In this document: piece by piece, positions 1 through 5,011 of the stretch
How positions within the stretch are numbered: the stretch's first letter is position 1
Layout of the letters: each line of letters starts with the position of its first letter
Assembly (NCBI GenBank): GCA_964481445.1
Contig: CAYZTQ010000122.1
Location: 1 to 5,011, forward strand
Reading direction: 5' to 3'
DNA length: 5,011 nucleotides
Source: UBA1038 sp964481445
GTDB lineage: Bacteria > Bacillota > Clostridia > Christensenellales > Aristaeellaceae
The notes under the pieces: generated by a model
The model's database searches: none
Seen by the model: only the letters and a program-made list of their open reading frames with translations
What the model was told of the DNA's origin: nothing
Translations under genes and position numbers: made by a program

Positions 1-17
1 ATTTCAAGGGTTTTTGC

Positions 18-94
18 TGGCGCGCCCTGAGGGATTCGAACCCCCGACCTTTTGATTCGTAGTCAAACACTCTATCCAGCTGAGCTAAGAGCGC
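18..94 (-). tRNA. tRNA-Arg, anticodon ACG
   Basis: Read on the minus strand this is a complete 77-nt tRNA cloverleaf with an encoded 3' CCA (18-20) and discriminator G (21). The acceptor stem GCGCTCT/AGGGCGC pairs fully with one G-U. The D arm is GCTC..GAGT. The anticodon stem TTTGA/TCAAA is perfect around the loop CTACGAA, which gives anticodon ACG. The variable loop has 5 nt, and the T arm is GGGGG-TTCGAAT-CCCTC with one wobble. ACG decodes arginine CGN codons; from family knowledge A34 is normally deaminated to inosine by TadA, so one tRNA reads CGU, CGC and CGA. CGC is visibly common in the neighbouring rpsL, rpsG and fusA. It has its own promoter just upstream and lies downstream of the hydrolase gene on the same strand. 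Confidence 0.97.
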
Positions 95-98
95 AGGC

Positions 99-113
99 GC
101 TGTTTCAAACAGC
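99..113 (-). repeat. 15-nt perfect palindrome in the tRNA-Arg leader
   Basis: GCTGTTT and AAACAGC flank a single central base, giving a perfect inverted repeat. It lies between the promoter -10 box and the mature tRNA and starts about where transcription should begin. As RNA it would form a 6-bp stem with a 3-nt loop, 4 nt before the tRNA 5' end. It could be a 5' leader hairpin removed by RNase P, or an operator at the start site; the sequence does not decide between them. Confidence 0.6.
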
Positions 114-119
114 TCAAGT

Positions 120-148
120 AGTATAGCACCGGTCCGAACGGAATGCAA
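120..148 (-). promoter_or_regulatory. Promoter of tRNA-Arg
   Basis: On the minus strand a -35 box TTGCAT (143-148) and a -10 box TATACT (120-125) are separated by exactly 17 bases. The predicted start is near 113, giving an unprocessed leader of about 19 nt before the tRNA. The tRNA therefore does not depend on read-through from the hydrolase gene. Confidence 0.8.
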
Positions 149-189
149 GTGTTTTTTCTGGTCATTATCAGGCCCGTTTACGCGGGAAT

Positions 190-1380
190 TCAGGGTCTGG
201 AAGCGACCTGAAACGCTGAGACACCGTATCTTTCGTAAAAGTGCGCGAAGAACTTCCTGGCAAGCTTTCCGATGCGGTTCTCCCGCGTGCGGCTGCCGCC
301 GTTTGAGAACAGCACCATCACAAAGCCGCTCTCGGGCTCGAAGTAACAGTTGAGGATGGCGCCCTGCGACATGCCCTGGTGCCCGTAGACCATCTTGTCG
401 CTCAGCAGGGTATTGTTGTGTTCCATAAACAGGCCGTAGGGGCTTTCGCCGGTCACGCTCTTTCCGAGCGTCATCTGCTCCCTGCGCATCATCAGGGCGC
501 TTTCGCGGCTGAGGATCTGCACGCCGCCGTAGCTGCCCTCGGCGCAGAGCATGGCGGCGAGTTTGGCCATATCGCGGGAGCGGATCCATACATCGCCGAT
601 GGTGATCTTGTAGTGGTGCTCGGGGTCGGCAAAGTCCTCGTGCTTTTTCGCGATGGAGCCTTTGGCGGAACGGTACTGCTCGCCGTCTTTGTACTGGCCG
701 CTTACGTCCGCGGGATTTTCAATCAAAGAGGCGGTGTAGGTGGCGGTCAGCCCCAGCGGCTCGAAGACCGCGCTTTTCATGTAGCTGTCGACGCTCATGC
801 CGGTCACGGCTTCCATCAGGGCGCCGGTCACCCCCGCGCCGAAGTTGGTATAGTGGTAAACCTTGCCCGGTATGGTTTTGCGGTAGTTTCCGCTTTGTTT
901 GATGCCCTTGGCGATCAGCTGCCTGAGCGTGCGCGAACCGCCGCCATAGGTGCCCGTGTCGCTGAGGGAGGACGTGTGGCTCATCAGTTGCCGCAGCGTT
1001 ACTGGCGTTTTCGGATAGTTGTTGTTGGCGACCGGGTAGCCGAGGTAGCGGCCGATCTCGGCGTCAAGGTCCAGCAGCCCCATATCCACCAGCCGCATCA
1101 GGCCGATGCCGGAAATCATTTTGGTGATGGAAGCGGTGCGGAAGAAGGTGTTTTCATCCACCGGCAGCTCTCGCGCCTTGTCCTTCATGCCATAGTCGCG
1201 GGCATAGACGATCTGCCCGTCTTTCATGACGACCAGCGACCCGCCCACGGTTTTGGCTGCGCGGAAGGCCTGATCCACATAGGCATCCAGCTCGGTGATC
1301 GCCTCCACATCGGCAAGGGAAAGCGAGGGGAGGAGAAGCAGCAGGCAGAGAAAAAGGGCGGTGAATCGGCGGCGTATCAT
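190..1380 (-). CDS. Exported serine hydrolase, class C beta-lactamase / PBP4*-like family
   Basis: 396-aa protein of the beta-lactamase-related serine hydrolase family (PF00144, peptidase family S12 type). Residues 1-23 form a signal peptide: MIRRR, then a leucine-rich core, ending SLSLA before DVEA, so the enzyme is probably exported. The catalytic set is visible: SITK at 84-87 (nucleophile Ser84, Lys87), YTN at 177-179 (the YxN motif) and HQG at 334-336 in place of the KTG box. HxG is common in non-beta-lactamase members such as D-aminopeptidases, esterases and PBP4*-like proteins. The ATG at 1380 is chosen over an in-frame TTG at 1440 because AAGGA (1387-1391) sits 6 nt upstream, the signal peptide then starts correctly, and the TTG lies inside the promoter -35 box. 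It is divergent from the str operon and has its own promoter. The substrate cannot be read from the sequence: cell-wall peptide trimming or ester hydrolysis are both possible, and true beta-lactamase activity seems less likely. Confidence 0.93.
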   Translation of the reverse strand: MIRRRFTALFLCLLLLLPSLSLADVEAITELDAYVDQAFRAAKTVGGSLVVMKDGQIVYARDYGMKDKARELPVDENTFFRTASITKMISGIGLMRLVDMGLLDLDAEIGRYLGYPVANNNYPKTPVTLRQLMSHTSSLSDTGTYGGGSRTLRQLIAKGIKQSGNYRKTIPGKVYHYTNFGAGVTGALMEAVTGMSVDSYMKSAVFEPLGLTATYTASLIENPADVSGQYKDGEQYRSAKGSIAKKHEDFADPEHHYKITIGDVWIRSRDMAKLAAMLCAEGSYGGVQILSRESALMMRREQMTLGKSVTGESPYGLFMEHNNTLLSDKMVYGHQGMSQGAILNCYFEPESGFVMVLFSNGGSRTRENRIGKLARKFFAHFYERYGVSAFQVASRP

Positions 1381-1411
1381 GACAGTTCCTTCTTTAGCGT
1401 AGTTTTCAATC

Positions 1412-1440
1412 AGTATACGCAGAGGATCGGCTTTTGCCAA
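1412..1440 (-). promoter_or_regulatory. Promoter of the serine hydrolase gene
   Basis: Minus-strand -35 TTGGCA (1435-1440, five of six consensus bases) and -10 TATACT (1412-1417) with a 17-base spacer. The predicted start is near 1405, giving a short leader of about 25 nt that contains the ribosome binding site. This position supports the ATG at 1380 as the true start codon. Confidence 0.75.
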
Positions 1441-1538
1441 GCTTCGGGGCGGCGAGGGGAAAAAGGGGAAGGCGCAAATTATTATAAGCGGCTTTCAGCA
1501 AAAGAGTTTTCCCATATTCGCCATGCCAAATTATACAT

Positions 1539-1566
1539 TTGTTTTTCGCTTGAAATCTGCTATACT
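1539..1566 (+). promoter_or_regulatory. Possible upstream promoter of the str operon (extended -10)
   Basis: TATACT at 1561-1566 is preceded by TGC, forming an extended -10 element. The best -35 is a poor TTGTTT (1539-1544) at a 16-base spacing. It would start transcription near 1573 and add about 70 nt to the rpsL leader. It is weaker than the promoter at 1606-1635 and rests mainly on the extended -10. Confidence 0.4.
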
Positions 1567-1605
1567 CAGCCTGTTTCAATTCAGGTTCTGCCGACCGAAA
1601 AAGCA

Positions 1606-1635
1606 TTGACATACCGTGCGTTCGCATGCTATTAT
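1606..1635 (+). promoter_or_regulatory. Main promoter of the str operon
   Basis: Consensus -35 TTGACA (1606-1611), an 18-base spacer, and -10 TATTAT (1630-1635) with an extended TGC before it (1627-1629). The predicted start is around 1641-1643, leaving an rpsL leader of about 148 nt. A promoter this strong is expected for ribosomal protein and elongation factor genes. Confidence 0.82.
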
Positions 1636-1639
1636 TTGT

Positions 1640-1789
1640 AAGTTGCCTGCTATGCGGGTAGCTTTGAGTGGTTTCCGGCCGGTATTTGGCCAAACCGTTG
1701 CATCGACTATATATTCCCGAAGGGTTGCGGGAATTTTATAGGAGGACACTTGTCGCATCAAGGTCCGATCAATTATCAGGAGGTATTCC
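1640..1789 (+). promoter_or_regulatory. Structured 5' leader of the str operon mRNA
   Basis: Three hairpins follow each other. Hairpin 1: 1640-1650 pairs with 1654-1664 (11 bp including three G-U pairs, loop TAT), beginning at the predicted transcript start. Hairpin 2: GGTTT (1670-1674) pairs with AAACC (1692-1696) and GGCC (1677-1680) with GGCC (1688-1691), with a CC bulge and loop GGTATTT; weaker pairs extend it to 1667-1699. Hairpin 3: ATTCCCG (1713-1719) pairs with CGGGAAT (1728-1734), followed by a short TTTTA that is too weak for a convincing terminator. Two Shine-Dalgarno-like sites follow, AGGAGG at 1740-1745 and AGGAGGT at 1778-1784; the second is correctly placed for rpsL. The pairings were found by eye, and a regulatory role is inferred. 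I do not recognise it as a known ribosomal protein leader. Confidence 0.5.
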
Positions 1790-2164
1790 ATGCCCACGAT
1801 CAATCAATTGATCCGCAAGGGAAGGCAGAAGGTCACCAACAAATCCGATGCCCCCATCCTGCAAGGATGCCCGCAAAAGCGCGGCGTATGCCTGAGCGTC
1901 AAGACGACGACGCCCAAGAAGCCTAACTCGGCTCTGCGCAAAATCGCGAGGATCCGCCTGACCAACCAGATTGAAGGTACTTGCTACATTCCTGGCGAAG
2001 GTCATAATCTGCAGGAGCACTCTGTGGTGCTTATCCGCGGCGGCCGCGTTCGCGATCTGCCCGGCGTCCGTTACCACATCATCCGCGGAGCTCTGGATAC
2101 GGCGGGCGTTGCCAAGCGCAACCAGGCCCGTTCACTCTATGGTGCAAAGCGCCCCAAGAAATAA
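1790..2164 (+). CDS. rpsL: 30S ribosomal protein S12
   Basis: 124-aa S12, the decoding-centre protein of the small subunit that helps set translational accuracy. The sequence starts MPTINQLIRKGR and carries the family hallmarks CPQKRGVC (27-34), TPKKPNSALRK (41-51), GEGHNLQEHSV (69-79) and RGGRVRDLPGVRYH (83-96), ending in a basic KRPKK tail. It is the same length as E. coli S12 and lacks the roughly 14-residue N-terminal insertion of Bacillus S12. Lys43, a classic streptomycin site, is intact, but the second site, normally Lys88, is Arg88 (codon CGC, 2051-2053). Asp89, which corresponds to the residue methylthiolated by RimO in E. coli (Asp88 without the initiator Met), is present. The start is fixed by AGGAGGT at 1778-1784, 5 nt before ATG. 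It is the first gene of the operon, with its own promoter and a long leader. Confidence 0.99.
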   Translation: MPTINQLIRKGRQKVTNKSDAPILQGCPQKRGVCLSVKTTTPKKPNSALRKIARIRLTNQIEGTCYIPGEGHNLQEHSVVLIRGGRVRDLPGVRYHIIRGALDTAGVAKRNQARSLYGAKRPKK

Positions 2165-2321
2165 TCTGGGGTGAACCGATCAGCCCGACGCACCTTTCTC
2201 AAAGAACTGCCCGTCCCAGGAACCGGACGGCGTATGCTTTCAGGAAGGGCTCCGGCAGGCGCTATGCTGAAGCGTCTTGCGGCAAGGCAAGCTCAATGCA
2301 ATCATCTAAGGAGGGAACACT
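2165..2321 (+). promoter_or_regulatory. rpsL-rpsG intercistronic region, candidate S7 autoregulatory site
   Basis: This 157-nt spacer has no convincing gene. By eye it can form CCGTCC (2211-2216) with GGACGG (2225-2230) over an 8-nt loop. A second stem pairs 2234-2243 with 2267-2275 through nine pairs with one bulged T and one G-T wobble, closing a 23-nt loop. The rpsG ribosome binding site AAGGAGG (2308-2314) lies downstream and looks unpaired. In E. coli the corresponding spacer binds S7, which represses the distal str genes; a similar role here rests on gene order and spacer length, not on a recognised S7-binding sequence. Confidence 0.35.
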
Positions 2322-2792
2322 ATGCCCCGTCGTGGCTTTATACCCAAGCGTGAGGTGCTGCCCGATCCTATTCACGGGACGGTCACCGTCACCAAGCTCA
2401 TCAACCAGATCATGCTGGACGGCAAACGCGGCGTAGCGCAGCAGGTGTGCTACGAAGCTTTCGATATTATCAAGGAAAAGACCGGCAAGGAGCCCGGGGA
2501 GGTCTTCCAGGAGGCGCTCAACAACGTGATGCCCCAGCTGGAAGTCAAGGCCCGCCGTGTCGGCGGCGCCACCTACCAGGTGCCGATTGAAATCAGGCCC
2601 GAGCGCCGTCAGACCCTCGGCCTGCGCTGGCTGGTCGACTTCAGCCGCACCCGCGGCGAGCGCACCATGGCCGAACGCCTGGCGATGGAGCTGATCGATG
2701 CATCCAACTCCACCGGCAAGGCCTTTGGCCGCAAGGAAGAAATGCACAGGATGGCGGAGAGCAACAAGGCTTTCGCGCACTATCGCTGGTAA
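2322..2792 (+). CDS. rpsG: 30S ribosomal protein S7
   Basis: 156-aa S7, a typical length for the family. S7 is a primary 16S rRNA binding protein that nucleates assembly of the 30S head and sits near the E site. Visible family features are the basic N-terminus MPRRGFIPKRE, the segment VTKLINQIMLDGKR (23-36), the extended beta-hairpin region KARRVGGATYQVPIEIRPERR (about 76-96) that contacts rRNA, RWLVDFSRTRGERTMAERLA (102-121), and the terminal NKAFAHYRW. The start ATG has a perfect AAGGAGG at 2308-2314, 7 nt upstream. It follows rpsL after an unusually long spacer and precedes fusA by 61 nt. In other bacteria S7 is the translational regulator of this operon. No odd residues stand out. Confidence 0.99.
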   Translation: MPRRGFIPKREVLPDPIHGTVTVTKLINQIMLDGKRGVAQQVCYEAFDIIKEKTGKEPGEVFQEALNNVMPQLEVKARRVGGATYQVPIEIRPERRQTLGLRWLVDFSRTRGERTMAERLAMELIDASNSTGKAFGRKEEMHRMAESNKAFAHYRW

Positions 2793-2796
2793 TTTC

Positions 2797-2844
2797 TTCT
2801 CCAGAACAGATTTTTAAGCTTCCCCTGCGAGGGGAAAAGGAGAA
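2797..2844 (+). promoter_or_regulatory. Hairpin and possible ribosome-binding-site sequestering fold before fusA
   Basis: A perfect 7-bp stem TTCCCCT (2820-2826) / AGGGGAA (2830-2836) with loop GCG ends directly before the fusA ribosome binding site AAGGAG (2837-2842). In addition TTCTCC (2797-2802), starting 5 nt after the rpsG stop codon, is complementary to GGAGAA (2839-2844), which covers most of that site. The two helices could stack into one structure that hides the fusA initiation signal. No U-tract follows, so it is not an intrinsic terminator. Confidence 0.45.
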
Positions 2845-2853
2845 TTATCCCGT

Positions 2854-4923
2854 ATGCAGAGAACGCATCCGCTGAACATGATCCGAAACATTGGCATCAT
2901 GGCCCACATCGACGCCGGCAAGACCACTACGACTGAGCGCATCCTGTTCTACACAGGCCGCGTGCACCGCCTTGGTGAAACCCATGAGGGCAGCGCGACG
3001 ATGGACTGGATGGCGCAGGAGCAGGAGCGCGGCATCACCATTACCTCCGCCGCAACCACCGCCCAATGGAAGGGTCATACCATCAACATCATCGACACCC
3101 CCGGTCACGTCGACTTTACCGTGGAAGTTGAGCGTTCTTTGCGCGTGCTCGACGGCGCCGTCGCCGTATTCTGCGCCAAGGGAGGCGTTGAGCCCCAGTC
3201 CGAAATGGTGTGGAAGCAGGCCAACAAGTACCATGTACCGCGCATGGCCTACGTCAACAAGATGGACATCATGGGCGCCGACTTCTTCCGCGTTGTCCGC
3301 ATGATGCACGACAGGCTGCATGCCAACGCGGTGCCGGTTCAGCTTCCCATCGGCGTTGAGGCGAATTTCCGAGGCATCATCGATCTGGTGAAGATGAAGG
3401 CCGAGGTGTACTACGATGACGAGGGCAAGGATGTCCGCGAGGAGGAGATTCCCGCAGATATGCAGGCCCAGGCGGAAGAATACCGCCTCAAGCTCATCGA
3501 AGCCGTCGCCGAGCAGGATGACACGCTGATGGAAAAATACTTCAGCGGTGAGGAAATTACCGAGGAAGAGATCAAGAAAGCCATCCGCGGCGCCACCATC
3601 GCCTGCGATATGACCCCCGTATTCTGCGGCACCAGCTACCGCAACAAGGGCGTACAGCCGATGCTCGACGGCATCTGCGAGTACATGCCTTCCCCGCTGG
3701 ATATCGAATCCATCAGGGGCACCGATCCTGAGGACTCGGAAAAGGAAATTCTCCGTCACGCGAGCGACGATGAGCCCTTCTCCGCGCTGGCCTTCAAGAT
3801 CGCGGCCGATCCCTTCGTTGGCAAGCTGGCCTTCTTCCGCGTGTACTCGGGCTCCATCGAGGCGAACAACTACGTTTACAACTCGACCAAGGCAAAGCGT
3901 GAGCGCTTCAGCCGCATCCTGATGATGCACGCCAACCACCGCGAAGATGTGGCGGGCGTGACCACCGGCGATATCGCTGCGGCGGTCGGCCTCAAGTTCA
4001 CCACCACGGGCGATACGCTGTGCGACGAGAAGAACCCCGTTGTTCTTGAAAACATGGAGTTCCCGGAGCCTGTTATCAACGTGGCCATCGAGCCCAAGAC
4101 CAAGGCCGGTCAGGAGAAGATGAGTATGGCGCTTCAGCGCCTTGCAGAAGAAGACCCGACCTTCAAGGCCTACACTGATGAGCAGACCGGACAGACCATC
4201 ATCGCCGGCATGGGCGAGCTGCACCTGGAAATCATTGTGGATCGCATGCTGCGCGAGTTCAAGGTGGAAGCCACCGTCGGCAAGCCCCAGGTCGCCTATA
4301 AGGAGACCATCCGCAAGGCAGCCACGGCAGAAGGCCGCTATGTCCGCCAGACCGGCGGCCACGGCCAGTACGGCCACTGCGTCATCACCATCGAACCCAC
4401 CCAGCCCGGCGAAGGCTACAGCTTCGACAACAAGATCGTTGGCGGCGTGATCCCCAAGGAGTTCATCGCCCCCATCGATGCGGGTATCCGCGAGGCGGCG
4501 GCATCGGGCATCCTGGGCGGCTATGAGGTGGTTGACTTCAAGGTGACCCTGACTGATGGCTCCTACCACGATGTAGACTCCTCTGAAATGGCCTACAAAA
4601 TCGCCGGCTCCATGGCCTTCAAGGAGGCGCTCAAGAAGGCGGACAGCCGCCTGCTGGAGCCCATGATGAAGGTGGAAGTCGTCGTGCCCGACCAGTACAT
4701 GGGCGATGTCATCGGCGATATCAACGCAAGGCGCGGCCGCATCGAAACCATGGAAGCCCGCGGCGCCGATCAGGTGGTGCATTCCTACGTTCCGCTCAGC
4801 GAGATGTTCGGTTATGCGACCGACCTGCGCTCCAAGACGCAGGGCCGCGGCATGTTCACCATGATTTTCGACCACTACGAGGAAGTGCCCAAGAACATCG
4901 CCGACAAGCAGCTCGGCAAGTAA
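2854..4923 (+). CDS. fusA: Translation elongation factor G (EF-G)
   Basis: 689-aa cytoplasmic GTPase that drives translocation of tRNAs and mRNA and, with RRF, ribosome recycling. The length is normal. The GTP-binding motifs are intact: P-loop AHIDAGKTT (17-25), switch region RGITI with Thr62 (59-63), DTPGHVDF (81-88) with catalytic His85, and NKMD (135-138). Later domains show GMGELHLEI (453-460, with His457), TGGHGQYGH in domain IV, and the domain IV tip SYHDVDSSE (570-578) with His572, which inserts into the decoding site. The start at 2854 gives MQRTHPLNMIRNIGIMAHIDAGK, close to the usual EF-G N-terminus. AAGGAG (2837-2842) is 11 nt upstream, slightly far; an internal ATG at 2878 lacks a ribosome binding site and would remove conserved sequence. 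It is third in the str operon, 61 nt after rpsG and 47 nt before tuf. Confidence 0.99.
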   Translation: MQRTHPLNMIRNIGIMAHIDAGKTTTTERILFYTGRVHRLGETHEGSATMDWMAQEQERGITITSAATTAQWKGHTINIIDTPGHVDFTVEVERSLRVLDGAVAVFCAKGGVEPQSEMVWKQANKYHVPRMAYVNKMDIMGADFFRVVRMMHDRLHANAVPVQLPIGVEANFRGIIDLVKMKAEVYYDDEGKDVREEEIPADMQAQAEEYRLKLIEAVAEQDDTLMEKYFSGEEITEEEIKKAIRGATIACDMTPVFCGTSYRNKGVQPMLDGICEYMPSPLDIESIRGTDPEDSEKEILRHASDDEPFSALAFKIAADPFVGKLAFFRVYSGSIEANNYVYNSTKAKRERFSRILMMHANHREDVAGVTTGDIAAAVGLKFTTTGDTLCDEKNPVVLENMEFPEPVINVAIEPKTKAGQEKMSMALQRLAEEDPTFKAYTDEQTGQTIIAGMGELHLEIIVDRMLREFKVEATVGKPQVAYKETIRKAATAEGRYVRQTGGHGQYGHCVITIEPTQPGEGYSFDNKIVGGVIPKEFIAPIDAGIREAAASGILGGYEVVDFKVTLTDGSYHDVDSSEMAYKIAGSMAFKEALKKADSRLLEPMMKVEVVVPDQYMGDVIGDINARRGRIETMEARGADQVVHSYVPLSEMFGYATDLRSKTQGRGMFTMIFDHYEEVPKNIADKQLGK

Positions 4924-4970
4924 ATCGAAACAAATATCTTTCTTTACAGAATTGAAGGAGGAAGACCCAA

Positions 4971-5011
4971 ATGGCAAAGCAAAAATTTGATCGCTCCAAG
5001 CCGCACGTAAA
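4971..5011 (+). CDS. tuf: Translation elongation factor Tu (EF-Tu), 5' end only
   Basis: Only 13 full codons plus two bases are inside the window, reading MAKQKFDRSKPHV, the standard EF-Tu N-terminus. EF-Tu is the GTPase that carries aminoacyl-tRNA to the ribosome. A perfect AAGGAGG (4955-4961) lies 9 nt before the ATG, and the gene follows fusA by 47 nt, the expected str-operon order. None of the GTP-binding motifs has been reached, so the identity rests on the N-terminus and on synteny. Confidence 0.96.
   Translation, partial: MAKQKFDRSKPHV

Noticed and set aside
1381..1440. N-terminal extension of the hydrolase from a TTG at 1440
   Set aside because: The TTG lies inside the -35 box of the hydrolase promoter, so it would not be transcribed from it; the signal peptide and ribosome binding site fit the ATG at 1380.
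1481..1486. Perfect minus-strand TATAAT as a second hydrolase promoter
   Set aside because: No acceptable -35 box lies 16-18 bases upstream and there is no extended -10 TG; the promoter at 1412-1440 is far better.
379..1641. A 420-codon plus-strand frame opposite the serine hydrolase
   Set aside because: The opposite strand encodes a hydrolase with signal peptide, SxxK, YxN and HxG motifs plus its own promoter. The plus frame has antisense-like composition and runs through the str promoter region.
1713..1738. Hairpin plus TTTTA as an intrinsic terminator or attenuator
   Set aside because: The stem has 7 bp with three A-T pairs and the following T-tract is only four to five bases and interrupted, too weak to call a terminator on its own.
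2171..2353. A 60-codon frame in the rpsL-rpsG gap starting at ATG or an alternative codon
   Set aside because: It has no good ribosome binding site, overlaps the rpsG start out of frame and has no recognisable composition; the spacer is better explained as leader RNA.
3876..4103. Short minus-strand frames within fusA and the 1769-2077 frame opposite rpsL
   Set aside because: All lie inside conserved ribosomal or elongation factor genes, lack ribosome binding sites and have shadow-frame composition.
2845..4977. A 710-codon open frame on the minus strand opposite all of fusA
   Set aside because: It mirrors fusA exactly, has low-complexity His/Gly/Ala/Asp-rich composition typical of antisense frames of GC-rich genes, and recalls no protein family. 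fusA itself is unmistakable.

Overview
The window looks like a chromosomal housekeeping region of a fairly GC-rich Bacillota bacterium, most likely a member of the Clostridia. Three things point that way: strong AGGAGG-type ribosome binding sites before every str-operon gene, sigma-A-like promoters, and clostridial-looking wording of EF-G and S12. The lineage is inferred from protein and signal style; the sequence alone does not fix a family or genus.

Layout. The left part is transcribed leftward. It holds a complete tRNA-Arg(ACG) (18-94) with its own near-consensus promoter, and a secreted or surface-exposed serine hydrolase of the class C beta-lactamase/PBP4* type (190-1380), also with its own promoter. 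A divergent intergenic region of about 410 bases (1381-1789) follows. It carries the hydrolase promoter, one strong and one weaker rightward promoter, and an rpsL leader of roughly 150 nt that folds on paper into three consecutive hairpins. The right part is the classical str operon, rightward: rpsL (S12), rpsG (S7), fusA (EF-G) and the first 13 codons of tuf (EF-Tu).

How it works together. S12 and S7 are 30S subunit proteins (decoding centre and head). EF-G drives translocation and EF-Tu delivers aminoacyl-tRNA, so the operon makes translation machinery from one transcript. The spacers are where regulation may lie: the rpsL leader, a 157-nt rpsL-rpsG gap (in E. coli the corresponding gap carries the S7 autoregulatory site), and a short rpsG-fusA gap whose fold could hide the fusA ribosome binding site.

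Most of the window is ordinary. The points most worth a second look are an arginine at S12 position 88 (the K88R change known for streptomycin resistance), the structured rpsL leader, and the possible translational-coupling structure before fusA. I see no mobile element, CRISPR array or unknown multi-gene system.
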